A stretch of 64,000 bases of DNA from Sulfurimonas aquatica (GCF_017357825.1 NZ_CP046072.1:1302001-1366000), one strand, 5' to 3'. Positions 52,103 to 61,809 are shown, numbered from the stretch's first letter. The notes: generated by a model from the sequence alone, not told the origin. Numbers and translations are program-made.

Positions 52103-54036
52103 CCAATAGGAGTACCCGCTTTTTTAGGCTTTTCTGGACGCACTAAACAAAGACCATCTTCATCTTTTGCAGCAAGAAGCATGCCTTCACTCATCATTCC
52201 CATTAGCTTTGCAGGTTTGAGGTTTGCAACTACACAAACTTGAGTATTAATTAAGTCTTCAGCAGAATAAAACTCTTTTATTCCTGCAACAACTTGTCTA
52301 ACATCGCTTTCTCCAAGACTTACTTGTAGTTTTAAAAGTTTTTTACTTTTTGGAACTTCTTTAGCTTCAAGAACTATTCCTACTTTTAAAGATGTTTCAA
52401 AAAACTGTCCAATCTCTATAAGGTTATCAACTTCTTTTGTTGTTGTCTCTTTTGCTTGTTCTTTCTTCTGTTTAGGTGGGTTTGGTTCAGCTTTTGGAGC
52501 TTCCTCCATTAAAGGCTCTTCAACACGAGGGAAGAGGGGAGGAACACTTTTAATATTAAATAATTTCAATAGCTTATTCTCTACTATAAGGTCTTTGTAG
52601 CTTGCATTATTTATTTCAAAGTTAAGTGCGTCTGCTACGATATTAGTAGTTTTGGGCATAACAGGATGAAGCATTATGGACGCTTTTGCTAAAATATTTG
52701 CTACAAGCGCAACTGTTGCAAGCGCTTCATCTTTTTTATCTTCTTTCATTTTTGTCCAAGGAGCATACTCCTCAATAGCTTTGTTTCCAATAGAAAAAAG
52801 TTTCCATAACTCTTCAAGATATCTATGTGTTTGCAGATTTTCCATAAATGGATCAAGGTTTGCTATGACCTCTTGCATGCTTTGAAGCTCTTTTGAGTGA
52901 TATTTCTCAACATCAACACTGTCAATTTCAAAGTCAGAGTATTTACCACTCATTCCAATAATACGGTTGAGTAAATTTCCAAGATCATTACTAAGCTCAG
53001 AGTTTATTCTATCTATGAAAGCTCTTTGAGAAAAGTCTCCATCTTGACCAAAAGGAACTTCTCTAAGCATGAAATATCTTAAATTTTCTTCTCCATAAGC
53101 ATCAGCGACAACTTTTGGTGCAACAACATTGCCTTTAGACTTAGACATTTTCTCACCATCTCTCGTCCACCATCCATGAGCGCCTATATGTTGAGGAAGT
53201 GGTAGGTCTAAACTCATTAGGAATGCAGGCCAGTAAATAGCATGAAAACGTAGTATGTCTTTACCAACAAACTGTGTGGATGCTGGCCAGTAGTTCATGT
53301 TTTCTTCATCTTTTCCATAACCAAGTGCTGTTATATAGTTTAAAAGTGCGTCGAGCCAAACATACATAACATGATTATCATCATTAAATGATGCGGGCAT
53401 TTTGACACCCCAGCTAAAAGATGTACGTGTAACAGATAGGTCTCTTAAGCCACCTTTTACAAAGTTTATTACCTCATTTGCACGTGAACGAGGCAGAATA
53501 AAGTCTGGGTTATCTTCGTAGTGCTTTAGAAGTTTATCTTCGTATTTAGATAACTTGAAAAAGTAACTCTCTTCTTTAATAATATTTGTACTTCTTCCGC
53601 AGTCTGGACAAAATTCACCATCTTCTAGCTGCGTTTCAGGGAAAAAAGTTTCACAACTTACACAGTAGTGACCCTCATAAAAGTCTTTATATATATCACC
53701 TTTTGCATACATCGTCTCAAAGGCTTTTTGTACTCCAATTTTATGGTCTTCATCAGTAGTACGTATAAACTTATCATAACTAATACCAAAGTCATCCCAA
53801 AGGTTTTTAAATGTTGCACTTATTTCATCTGCAAACTCTTGTGTTGGCTTATTGTTCTTTTGAGCTGACTCTTCTATCTTTTGTCCATGCTCATCTGTTC
53901 CAGTGAGAAAAAATGTATCTTCACCTTTTAATCTCTCATACCTAGCTACAGTATCAGCTATAAAAGTAGTGTATGCATGCCCAATATGAGCCTCTCCATT
54001 TACATAATATATAGGTGTTGTAATATATTTACTCAA
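52099..54036 (-). CDS. metG: methionyl-tRNA synthetase
   Basis: A 645-residue class Ia synthetase: HIGH-type PIYYVNGEAHIGHAYTTFIAD, the CP zinc knot with CVSC/CPDC (about 127-149), KMSKS (GEKMSKSKGN, about 296-305), the anticodon domain and a C-terminal EMAP/OB-fold tRNA-binding domain (about 545-645). It is a normal bacterial form. The stop overlaps the Mur-like start; a 68-residue Cys-rich protein gene ends 24 bases upstream. Confidence 0.97.
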   Translation of the reverse strand: MSKYITTPIYYVNGEAHIGHAYTTFIADTVARYERLKGEDTFFLTGTDEHGQKIEESAQKNNKPTQEFADEISATFKNLWDDFGISYDKFIRTTDEDHKIGVQKAFETMYAKGDIYKDFYEGHYCVSCETFFPETQLEDGEFCPDCGRSTNIIKEESYFFKLSKYEDKLLKHYEDNPDFILPRSRANEVINFVKGGLRDLSVTRTSFSWGVKMPASFNDDNHVMYVWLDALLNYITALGYGKDEENMNYWPASTQFVGKDILRFHAIYWPAFLMSLDLPLPQHIGAHGWWTRDGEKMSKSKGNVVAPKVVADAYGEENLRYFMLREVPFGQDGDFSQRAFIDRINSELSNDLGNLLNRIIGMSGKYSDFEIDSVDVEKYHSKELQSMQEVIANLDPFMENLQTHRYLEELWKLFSIGNKAIEEYAPWTKMKEDKKDEALATVALVANILAKASIMLHPVMPKTTNIVADALNFEINNASYKDLIVENKLLKLFNIKSVPPLFPRVEEPLMEEAPKAEPNPPKQKKEQAKETTTKEVDNLIEIGQFFETSLKVGIVLEAKEVPKSKKLLKLQVSLGESDVRQVVAGIKEFYSAEDLINTQVCVVANLKPAKLMGMMSEGMLLAAKDEDGLCLVRPEKPKKAGTPIG

Positions 54037-54060
54037 ATTATTTCCTTTAATCGTTTATGT

Positions 54061-54267
54061 TTAAAATTCAAATCCACCAGTATCGCCTTTTGACATGCTA
54101 CCGTATACAGCTTTTACATACTCACTACGAAGTTCACATGTAAAATAGAGGTCACAGGCACTACAACTTTTGTGGTTTTTATCTTTCTGACAAGATTGTA
54201 GTTTAACTACCATTTGATCGAGATAGACTTCAAATCTATCTTTCTCTTTACTATCTATTTCTTGCAT
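54061..54267 (-). CDS. small Cys-cluster protein between fbp and metG
   Basis: A 68-residue protein: a helical N-terminal half and a cysteine cluster C-x8-C-x2-C-x5-C ([19 protein letters not shown]). It could bind zinc or an iron-sulfur cluster. The start overlaps fbp by 17 bases. It occupies the slot of a small unnamed gene between metG and fbp in C. jejuni, from memory. No known family or function was recognised. Confidence 0.75.
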   Translation of the reverse strand: MQEIDSKEKDRFEVYLDQMVVKLQSCQKDKNHKSCSACDLYFTCELRSEYVKAVYGSMSKGDTGGFEF

Positions 54268-55099
54268 AAACTTCTTTTACTACAGATATTTCATATTTTG
54301 AACCAAAAAAACATGGAGATGTTCCGTGTATATGATCATGATCTAGAGACATGATATCTTCATTTATACCATCTATTGCGTCGCCACCAGCAATCTTAAA
54401 GATGAATGCAAAAGGGTAAACTTCAAAAAGTTTGCGAAGCTTTCCATCAGGTCTATCAGATGTAGCTGGATAGCTAAAAAGACCACCACCTTTAAGCAGT
54501 ATTTGGTGTAAATCTGGAACCATTCCGCCTGAGTATCTTAGTCTATAACCTTCATTAAAAAAGCTATCAACCATCTCTTTATGGTATGGCGCCCAGTTTT
54601 GTTGTGTGCCACCTGGAGCGTTAAGGTTACCTTTTTCATTTAGACGAATCTCTTTAACAAACTCAAACTCATTATTTTGAAGTAGAAATAGTTTCGCTTT
54701 TGTCTGTGCAAAAATCATCTCAACGCGAGGTCCATAAACTACATAACATGAAGCGACCATGTTTTGAGCACCCCAGTCACCTTCATAAATACCAAAGATA
54801 GAACCAACGCTAAGATTAACGTCAACCAAAGACGATCCATCAAGTGGATCATACGCTACATAATACTTTCCACTTTCGTTAATGAGCATTTCATGTTCTT
54901 TTTCTTCACTCGCGATAGTATGAATGGAAGTTATTTTAGATAATTCCTCTTCAATAATCAAGTCACATTGAATATCTAACTGTAGTTGTGTCTCACCTGA
55001 ACTGTTTTCTTGTTGTGAATAACCTATATCCTTTACGTCAATAGCATCTTTAATTCTTATTGCTATTGTTTGTATCGTCTCTAAAAATATATCTTTCAT
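54251..55099 (-). CDS. fbp: fructose-1,6-bisphosphatase class I
   Basis: A 282-residue FBPase that removes the 1-phosphate of fructose-1,6-bisphosphate in gluconeogenesis. It has the Mg-binding ASEEKEH and [23 protein letters not shown] motifs and the [14 protein letters not shown] segment. It is slightly short for class I but with all metal and phosphate residues present. It overlaps mobB by four bases and the small Cys gene by 17 bases. Confidence 0.95.
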   Translation of the reverse strand: MKDIFLETIQTIAIRIKDAIDVKDIGYSQQENSSGETQLQLDIQCDLIIEEELSKITSIHTIASEEKEHEMLINESGKYYVAYDPLDGSSLVDVNLSVGSIFGIYEGDWGAQNMVASCYVVYGPRVEMIFAQTKAKLFLLQNNEFEFVKEIRLNEKGNLNAPGGTQQNWAPYHKEMVDSFFNEGYRLRYSGGMVPDLHQILLKGGGLFSYPATSDRPDGKLRKLFEVYPFAFIFKIAGGDAIDGINEDIMSLDHDHIHGTSPCFFGSKYEISVVKEVYARNR

Positions 55100-55611
55100 C
55101 TTTTATCCTTTTTTATTTTTTTTGCATTTTTAAATATCCATGATATAACACTGTCTGGAGAATTTAAATCCAAAATATCAACGTCTGCTAAATCATAAGC
55201 ATCTTTATCTATACTACTATCAATCGCTAAAGCATTCATGTATGGAAAATAGTCCATATCAATACTGTTTCTAAAGACGCTTATTCTAGGAAGTGGTAAA
55301 TTTTTCAATCCTTCCACGAGGAGTACGTCAAAATCATCAAATAGTCTAATCATATCTTCAAGTTCTGAATGTTTTTGGGAAAAATAAGTTGTGCGGTTAG
55401 GGGAGGTTACAATTACGTCTGCACCAGTATCACTAAACTTATAACTATCTTTGCCTTCAACATCAAAATTAGCCTTATCTTTAGGGTCATGTTTAATGAT
55501 AGAAACTTTTAGTTTATGTTCATGGATTAGTTTTCTAGCAACCTTTAATATTAGGGTTGTTTTTCCACTATTAGATGGACCAGTAAACGCCACTGCTAAT
55601 CTTTTGCTCAA
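55096..55611 (-). CDS. mobB: molybdopterin-guanine dinucleotide biosynthesis adapter MobB
   Basis: A 171-residue P-loop GTPase with Walker [11 protein letters not shown] (about 11-20), [35 protein letters not shown] and the [20 protein letters not shown] region. MobB helps MobA attach GMP to molybdopterin for enzymes such as nitrate reductase. It begins the block read leftward into fbp and metG, divergent from the lipoprotein at 55696. Confidence 0.92.
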   Translation of the reverse strand: MSKRLAVAFTGPSNSGKTTLILKVARKLIHEHKLKVSIIKHDPKDKANFDVEGKDSYKFSDTGADVIVTSPNRTTYFSQKHSELEDMIRLFDDFDVLLVEGLKNLPLPRISVFRNSIDMDYFPYMNALAIDSSIDKDAYDLADVDILDLNSPDSVISWIFKNAKKIKKDKR

Positions 55612-55695
55612 TTTTCAGACTTTAGTTTAAATTTTATAGATTATACAAAATAAGACTTTAATAAGATATAATTCCTTATAAATAAGAGGATAAAA

Positions 55696-56157
55696 ATGAA
55701 AACTTTCTTAGTGATTTTGATTTTTTCGATCATATTTTCTGCCTGCTCAAAAAACAATGCTTTTTATCGTTTTAATATTACGAAAACCCAAGAGATTAGT
55801 GAAGATAATATATTAAGTGTAAAAATTAAAAAAAATGGCATTGGGGATGGTATAGCAACTGTTATATATCTAAACAAGGTATTTCCGCAAACTTATAATG
55901 ATGATGAATATTTTTATATATCAATGTATACAAAAAGCAATAGAGACAATTTTGATTTTTTCATCAACGATAATAGAGCATATAAGATAGAAAGACTTGA
56001 CTCTAAAAATGAGTTCTCTACTCTTGTCTCAGTTGATACCCAGTGGAGACAAAACTATCTCATTAGATTTACTACTCAAGAGAGAGTAATGAATTTTTAT
56101 CTCAAGAGTAGTGAACACTCTTCAGATAAGTTGATCTTTGAAAAAGATGAGGACTAA
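55696..56157 (+). CDS. predicted lipoprotein of unknown function
   Basis: A 153-residue protein with a lipoprotein leader (MKTFLVILIFSIIFSAC, Cys17) and a beta-rich body (SVKIKKNGIGDGIATVIYLNKVFPQTYNDDEYFYISMYT, then YLIRFTTQERVMNFYLKSSEH). No family is recognised. The slot between mobB and yggT matches an unnamed lipoprotein gene in C. jejuni, from memory. It converges with yggT, sharing four bases. Confidence 0.75.
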   Translation: MKTFLVILIFSIIFSACSKNNAFYRFNITKTQEISEDNILSVKIKKNGIGDGIATVIYLNKVFPQTYNDDEYFYISMYTKSNRDNFDFFINDNRAYKIERLDSKNEFSTLVSVDTQWRQNYLIRFTTQERVMNFYLKSSEHSSDKLIFEKDED

Positions 56158-56438
56158 ATAGCGTTTAGCAGGGCCCTTAGTACAACTATTATAACTTGCA
56201 AAGCTATTATTATGACTAATGGAGCAAGATCTAAGCCATTGAAGTCAGTTCTAATGTATCTTCTTACTAACTTGTATGCAGGATTGGTAATTCTGTATAA
56301 AAGTTGAACGACTTGGTTGTTTGGATCTGGGTTTACAAAGCTCAGTAGTGCTGCAATGATGAAAACCCAAATATAAACTCCAATTAGAGCAATCGCAAGG
56401 GAACCTAATCCCTGAATAATCTCATATATTAAACTCAT
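56154..56438 (-). CDS. YggT-family membrane protein
   Basis: A 94-residue YggT protein with two hydrophobic segments (IYVWIFIIAALLSF and LAPLVIIIALQVIIVVLRALL) around the signature NPDPNNQVVQLLYRITNPAYKLVRRYIR. YggT proteins are linked to cell division or osmotic handling without defined mechanism. Overlaps gltX by four bases. Confidence 0.9.
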   Translation of the reverse strand: MSLIYEIIQGLGSLAIALIGVYIWVFIIAALLSFVNPDPNNQVVQLLYRITNPAYKLVRRYIRTDFNGLDLAPLVIIIALQVIIVVLRALLNAI

Positions 56439-57706
56439 TTCACAATCTCCCCAATATAGTTTTTAAGATATTTGTATATTTCAGATATATCTGGACCATT
56501 TACTGCACCAGTTAAGAGTAAGCGCAATGGTACTGAAAAGTTTTCTTCTTTGAGTCCAGACTCTTTTAAAATGTAGTTTTTAAAATCCTGATACTTGTCA
56601 AAGTAGGGTGCACTCTTAATAGCTTCGGCCATTATATTGGCTTTACTAACAAACTCTTTTGGAATTTCTTTGTCGGCAAATATAGGCTCTATCTTACTTC
56701 TAAGCTCTTTTGTCGTTGCAGCTTCTTCTAAGTAAACACGAGCGAGCTCACCAATCTCTTCATCGGCAAAACCGACATAGCGAGAAAGTTCTTTAGCTTC
56801 GAGATTTTTCAAGTGCTCTTTATTTATTTTCTTTAAAGCTTCCATATCAAACTCAATAGGGCTGTTAGATATACTTTTTAAATCAAACCATTCAATTGAG
56901 TCTTTTATTTCAAATATTTTTTGAGGAACAATAGTTCCCATTGATATTAAATAATTTGATATAGCAGAAGGTAAGTATCCCTCAGTGAATAGTGATTTAA
57001 CACTAATTGAATCACCATCAACAATTAGCGGTAGCTCTGCATACTCAACTTTTTTATCATACTTTAAAGAGGCTCTGATATGATCTTGTTTTAGAATATT
57101 ATCCATATTTTCTTCGCAGTGTAGCACCAAGGATATATCACCAAGCATATCATCAATTGCACAGGCAAAGTTATAGGTAGGAATTTTTTGTTGGTCCATA
57201 ATAACAAAGCTATCCAGAGTATCAGAAGGAAATTTTAGTTCACCTTTGATGTAATCTTTTATAACAAGATTTTCTTCAGGTTTAGTCACTCTAATAGTAA
57301 AGGGGCTCATGTTGTCTATAACTAGCTCTGCTGGAAGGTTTCTACAAGCGTCGTCATACTTATACGCTTTTTTAGCATCTTGCGCTTCTTGGCGTTTTTT
57401 CTCTAGCCATACTTGAGAGCAAAAGCACGAAAATGCTTTTTTTTCGTGCATCAACTGTAGTGCCATGGCAGAATGGAAACGTACATTTTCACTTTGGTAG
57501 ACGACATGAGAGTACTCAACCCCAAAAAGAGCTAATGTGTCAAGAATCTCCTGATCTTTCCCCTCTATATTTTTCTCTTTATTGCTGTCTTCAATACGAA
57601 CAAGGAGGCCTTCTTCTCTCTGTTTTGAGATGATATAGTTAAATATTGCTATACGAAGGTCGCTTATACTCATATCATCAGTTGGACTAGAGGCAAATCT
57701 TAGCAT
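56435..57706 (-). CDS. degenerate glutamyl-tRNA synthetase paralogue
   Basis: A 423-residue GluRS-like protein keeping the fold (RIEDSNKEKNIEGKDQEILDTLALFGVEY, DSFVIMDQQKIPTYNFACAIDDM, KQDHI) but with lost signatures. The start reads RFASSPTDDMSISDLR, so HIGH (family form PSPTGYLHIGG) is SISD at 13-16. The KMSKS loop is replaced by LPLIVDGDSISVKSLF (about 225-240), and the VIRGEDH block reads LVLHCEEN. Charging by a normal class I mechanism is doubtful. It occupies the gltX position of the yggT-mobB cluster and lies downstream of glnS by 100 bases. Confidence 0.85.
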   Translation of the reverse strand: MLRFASSPTDDMSISDLRIAIFNYIISKQREEGLLVRIEDSNKEKNIEGKDQEILDTLALFGVEYSHVVYQSENVRFHSAMALQLMHEKKAFSCFCSQVWLEKKRQEAQDAKKAYKYDDACRNLPAELVIDNMSPFTIRVTKPEENLVIKDYIKGELKFPSDTLDSFVIMDQQKIPTYNFACAIDDMLGDISLVLHCEENMDNILKQDHIRASLKYDKKVEYAELPLIVDGDSISVKSLFTEGYLPSAISNYLISMGTIVPQKIFEIKDSIEWFDLKSISNSPIEFDMEALKKINKEHLKNLEAKELSRYVGFADEEIGELARVYLEEAATTKELRSKIEPIFADKEIPKEFVSKANIMAEAIKSAPYFDKYQDFKNYILKESGLKEENFSVPLRLLLTGAVNGPDISEIYKYLKNYIGEIVK

Positions 57707-57806
57707 TAAAAATCCTATAAATAATTTACGGAATTTTAACAGATTAATGTTAATAGTTAGCTGTTAGTTTTAACTATTGTAATTCTCTATAAAAGAAATG
57801 ACTAGC

Positions 57807-60062
57807 TTATTCTTTTAAGCTCTGCGCAACAAGTTTATTTACCACTTGAGGGTTTGCTTTGCCTCCTGTATTTTTTAGTACTTGACCTACAAAGAAGCCT
57901 AGTAGTTTTGTGTTGCCAGCTCTAAACTTCGCAACATTGTCTGGATTTTTAGCGATAATCTCATCAATGATAGGTGTGATTTTAGCAGGGTCACTTATCT
58001 GCAGAAGACCCTTGTCTTCAACTATCTTAGTTGGGTTGTCTCCAGATTTTGTCATCTCCTCAAACACTTGCTTGGCAATCTTATTTGAGATGGTCTCATC
58101 GTCTATCATTTTAACAAGTTCGGATATCTGTTCTGCGTTAAATTTTAGCTCATCTGAATGTTTCTCTTTTAGTTCTCTTGCTACTTCGTTTGTTACGATA
58201 TTTGCGATGGCAACAGGAGAGTTAAGAGATAAAAGAGCTTCTTCGTAAAATGATGAGAGTTGCTCATCGCGCGCTAGAGTGTTTGCTACTTCAGCGTTTA
58301 ACCCAAGTTGGCTTGTATATTTATCAAATAGTACTTGCTCTTTTTCGCTCATAGCCGCTACTTCGCCATCCACTTGCACTTGTTTAGCTTGTGGCTTAGG
58401 CACATTCTCTTTTGGTTTTGTCTTTTTACCCCAAGAGTCTTTGAGACCAACTATTTTGTTAAATACAGGAAGTTCATCTGTGTAATCGATTGGATCGGCA
58501 TAAAAATACCCTTGTCTTTCAAACTGGAATCTCTCATCAGGTCTATTAGTTATAACAGCAGGTTCAATAAGAGCATTTTTTATAATGCGAAGAGAGTCCG
58601 GATTTACATCTTCTAGCCCTTCTGGAGCTTCGTCTTTAAAGAGCCTATCGTAAACTCTTACTTCAACTTTCTTAGCTTCTGCAGCACTCACCCACTGAAT
58701 AGCACTTTTTACTTTGATACCACTAGTATCTTCTGCACCGCTTTTAGATTCAGGGTAATACTCTGCTTTTATCTCTATAATTTCACCATTACTGTCTTTG
58801 ACAACTTCTTTACATGTGATGATGTATGCATGTCTAAGGCGTACTCCTTGATCAGGTGTTAAGCGGAAATAGCCTTTTAGAGGAGTCTCCATAAAGTCGT
58901 CGCGTTCAATGTAAATCTCTTTGGAAAAAGGTAACTTTCTCATACCATCTTTAGGTACGTCGTGAGGATAATAAGGAGCGTCAATCTCTTCACTGCCATC
59001 ATAGTTCTCAATCGTTACTTTAAGTGGGTTAAGCACAGATAATACACGAGGTACTTTTGTGTTCAAATCATCTCGTATACAAAACTCAAGTTGTGCAACG
59101 TCAACCATTGAGTTCGCTTTTGCTATACCTACTGAATCACAGAAGTTTAAAATAGACTCAGGAGTGTATCCTCTTCTTTTGTATCCAGCGATAGTAGGTA
59201 AACGAGGGTCGTCCCAACCACTCACCAGTCCACCTTCCACCAACTCTAGAAGCTTTCTTTTACTCATGACGGTGTAGTTAATGCCAAGTCTTGCAAACTC
59301 ATGTTGGTACGGTCGATTTACTTTTAGACCTAATGTGTCTAGTACCCAGTTATATACATCACGATTGTTTTCAAATTCTAGCGTACAGATAGAGTGAGAA
59401 ACACCTTCGATGTAGTCAGAGAGACAATGAGCGAAGTCGTACATAGGGTAAATAGACCACTCGTTACCAGCTCTAAAATGGTGTGAATGTCTTATTCGAT
59501 ACAGAAGAGGATCTCGCATTTTCATATTTGCAGCGGACATGTCTATTTTCGCGCGAAGGACATGCTCACCATCTTTAAACTCACCATTTTTCATTCTCTT
59601 AAAAAGGTCTAGGTTTTCTTCAATACTACGCTGGGCATACTTACTGCGTTTTCCCGCTTGAGTAACAGTTCCTCTAAACTCTCTCATCTCTTCTTCGTTT
59701 ATGCTGTCAATGTAAGCTTTGTCCATTTTTATAAGTTGTATCGCATAGTCGTATATTTTATGAAAGTAGTCAGAAGTAAAACGAACATTACCATTCCATT
59801 CAAAACCAAGCCACTCTACGGCACCCTTTAGCGCTTCAACATACTTTGTATCTTCTGTTGTCGGGTTAGTATCGTCCATTCTAAGGTTACAGTGACCATT
59901 ATAGTCGCTTGCAATGCCAAAGTTTATAGCGATAGATTTAGCATGTCCAATGTGTGGAAAGCCATTTGGCTCGGGAGGGAATCTTGTAACAATCTCCTTG
60001 TACTTACCTGACTTTAAGTCCTTTTCAACTATTGTGCGTAAAAAATCTTTATGCTCACTCAT
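57807..60062 (-). CDS. glnS: glutaminyl-tRNA synthetase fused to a YqeY domain
   Basis: A 751-residue GlnRS. The catalytic part (1-550) has FPPEPNGFPHIGHAKSIAINFG (HIGH), RMDDTNPTTEDTKYV, the VMSKRKL class I loop and two anticodon-binding beta barrels. From about 590 a GatB/YqeY-like helical domain follows (EQVLFDKYTSQLGLNAEVANTLARDE, and SDPAKITPIIDEIIAKNPDNVAKFRAGNTKLLGFFVGQVLKNTGGKANPQVVNKL). Such a fusion is known in Deinococcus, where it improves tRNA-Gln recognition. Presence of GlnRS means Gln-tRNA need not be made by GatCAB. Confidence 0.95.
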   Translation of the reverse strand: MSEHKDFLRTIVEKDLKSGKYKEIVTRFPPEPNGFPHIGHAKSIAINFGIASDYNGHCNLRMDDTNPTTEDTKYVEALKGAVEWLGFEWNGNVRFTSDYFHKIYDYAIQLIKMDKAYIDSINEEEMREFRGTVTQAGKRSKYAQRSIEENLDLFKRMKNGEFKDGEHVLRAKIDMSAANMKMRDPLLYRIRHSHHFRAGNEWSIYPMYDFAHCLSDYIEGVSHSICTLEFENNRDVYNWVLDTLGLKVNRPYQHEFARLGINYTVMSKRKLLELVEGGLVSGWDDPRLPTIAGYKRRGYTPESILNFCDSVGIAKANSMVDVAQLEFCIRDDLNTKVPRVLSVLNPLKVTIENYDGSEEIDAPYYPHDVPKDGMRKLPFSKEIYIERDDFMETPLKGYFRLTPDQGVRLRHAYIITCKEVVKDSNGEIIEIKAEYYPESKSGAEDTSGIKVKSAIQWVSAAEAKKVEVRVYDRLFKDEAPEGLEDVNPDSLRIIKNALIEPAVITNRPDERFQFERQGYFYADPIDYTDELPVFNKIVGLKDSWGKKTKPKENVPKPQAKQVQVDGEVAAMSEKEQVLFDKYTSQLGLNAEVANTLARDEQLSSFYEEALLSLNSPVAIANIVTNEVARELKEKHSDELKFNAEQISELVKMIDDETISNKIAKQVFEEMTKSGDNPTKIVEDKGLLQISDPAKITPIIDEIIAKNPDNVAKFRAGNTKLLGFFVGQVLKNTGGKANPQVVNKLVAQSLKE

Positions 60063-60246
60063 TATTATTAAACCTTTTGATTTTGAAACTTTTATAAGAG
60101 TAGTATTTTATCAGATTTGAGCTTATAGCAGCTTACATGAAGTATTATTATCAGAGGGAATCTGTTTAGTTTATGATTATAGGTAAAAACAATATGTAGT
60201 TGTAAAAAAATAAAAGAGTAGGGGATGTTTAAATTAGTTTTGTAAG

Positions 60247-60321
60247 TGGTGACCCCGAGGAGAATTGAACTCCTGTAACATGGATGAAAACCATGGATCC
60301 TAACCGCTAGACGACGGGGCC
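60247..60321 (-). tRNA. tRNA-Glu (anticodon TTC)
   Basis: A 75-base cloverleaf ending in encoded CCA. The acceptor GGCCCCG / CGGGGTC has one G-U pair. The anticodon arm CATGG-TTTTCAT-CCATG gives TTC, and the T arm is AGGAG-TTCAATT-CTCCT. A single tRNA gene read leftward. Confidence 0.95.
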
Positions 60322-60405
60322 ACTCTAAATCTCAACTGTTTTGTTGAGCCGAAATTATATAGATTTTATTCTTAAGAAATAATAAAATCTATATGGAATA
60401 TTGAA

Positions 60406-60951
60406 TTAATCGTAAAAACTACGTAAAGCTCTAATAATTACAGCATTCTTGGAGATGCTTTCAGCTTTTGCATTTGCATTAACCGTGTCGTAAATATCCA
60501 ATGGTAGAGAAATTGAAAAAGTTTTAGTCTCTATTTTCTTTTTCTTAGCTATCATTGATGTAACGCCAGAAAGTAGCTCTATTATCTTTTTAGTATCAAT
60601 AGGTTTTTGAATAAAACTATTTACACCTACCTCGATTGATTCAGAGATTTTTTCAATATCATTACTTGCAGATATAACAATAATGATTTGAGTTGGATTA
60701 ATTTCACGAATCTTACGTGCAAGTTCAATACCATCCATACCAGGCATGATGATATCTACAAATATAACATCAGGTTTAATCTCTTTATATTTTGCCAAAG
60801 CAGATTCGCCATCAAAGCAAGAATCAACACTATTGAAGAAATTTTTAAATGTAGAACTAAGTAACTCATTTGTTACTTTTTCATCTTCTACGACCATCGC
60901 TGAAAGCATTTTTGTTTGTTCTGTTAACTGAATTAAGTCTATATTACCCAT
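60406..60951 (-). CDS. response regulator with ribbon-helix-helix-like C-terminus
   Basis: A 181-residue protein. Residues 15-135 form a receiver domain with acidic pocket VVEDE, phospho-Asp in VIFVDIIMPGMDG, Ser in IVISASND and Lys in FIQKPID. Residues 142-181 (KTFSISLPLDIYDTVNANAKAESISKNAVIIRALRSFYD) read as a strand-helix-helix like CopG/Arc proteins rather than any usual output domain. This is a phospho-controlled DNA-binder of uncommon build. No histidine kinase is adjacent. Confidence 0.82.
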   Translation of the reverse strand: MGNIDLIQLTEQTKMLSAMVVEDEKVTNELLSSTFKNFFNSVDSCFDGESALAKYKEIKPDVIFVDIIMPGMDGIELARKIREINPTQIIIVISASNDIEKISESIEVGVNSFIQKPIDTKKIIELLSGVTSMIAKKKKIETKTFSISLPLDIYDTVNANAKAESISKNAVIIRALRSFYD

Positions 60952-61077
60952 TTTGAAATTCCTTATCTATTTTAATTATTTGTATTATACAGAAAATAAA
61001 GTAAATAAATATAACATTTTGCAACAGCACACTAAATTTGTCGAATTATTACATTTTTAATATAAATATGTTAATTA

Positions 61078-61284
61078 TTATTTTTCGCTTTTAAACTGTT
61101 CAAGCCATTCAGTATCAGATTTTTTTGATTCTTCTTTTTGATCCAATAGGGAACCGATAATATTTTTAAGAGTCTCTTCGTCCATAAACTCCAATATTGC
61201 AGGATCGATAGATGTATTATTTACATTATCATATCCATTAAGCAGAGTCTGTATATCTGATATTAATTGTAGTTTCTTATCCAT
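61078..61284 (-). CDS. small protein of unknown function
   Basis: A 68-residue acidic, helical protein (LQLISDIQTLLNGYDNV, ILEFMDEETLKNIIGSLLDQKEE, TEWLEQFKSEK). No family is recognised. It lies between the response regulator and the RNase P RNA gene, on the same strand, with gaps of ~125 and ~200 bases, so it may have its own promoter. Confidence 0.65.
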   Translation of the reverse strand: MDKKLQLISDIQTLLNGYDNVNNTSIDPAILEFMDEETLKNIIGSLLDQKEESKKSDTEWLEQFKSEK

Positions 61285-61490
61285 AGTCTATAAATCATCC
61301 TTACTGGTTAACATAATGTAAATTCTCTTGAAAATACTCTTTCGCTCTTCTGAGGTTAAGCTGTGCAAATTATATCAAATAATATTAATATTGAGAACTA
61401 TTGAATTGATATTTATTAATATCATATTGTGGCTTGCTAAAGAAGAAGTTACTGAGTGTATTGATATTTGAATAGAAGTAATATGTAGAA

Positions 61491-61809
61491 GGTACAAGAT
61501 AAGCCGAGTTTTGTTTTTATAGCATTAATCTACTGCACAATTTACATAGTGCATCCAGCGAAACAAAAGCATTGTAAGACGCTAACCATCTGTTTCTTGC
61601 TGCCATGTTGGGTTTACAAGCTCTCTATATTGCTATAGAAACTGGTGGTCTCTTACACGCACCTTTTCACCTTTACTACGAATAAACGCAGAAGTCTAAT
61701 CTCTGTTGCACTTTCCCTCGCATTACTACGGCCATTCGTTAAATGGAACACTGTCTTACAGCAGCTCGGACTTTCCTCTTGAGCTAGTCAAGTAACTATC
61801 TCTTGTACC
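61491..61809 (-). ncRNA. rnpB: RNase P RNA
   Basis: About 319 bases. The ends pair (GGTACAAGAGA with TCTTGTACC). Near the 5' end is the universal GAGGAAAGTCCGAGC box, and near the 3' end AACTCGGCTTATCTTG, the pair forming helix P4. It is the catalytic RNA of tRNA 5' processing. The ends are estimated from helix P1 and may be off by a few bases. Confidence 0.92.

Noticed and set aside
61377-61430. AT-rich inverted repeat GATATT/AATATC downstream of rnpB
   Set aside because: Short stem in very AT-rich DNA with no clear T run; too weak to call as a terminator.
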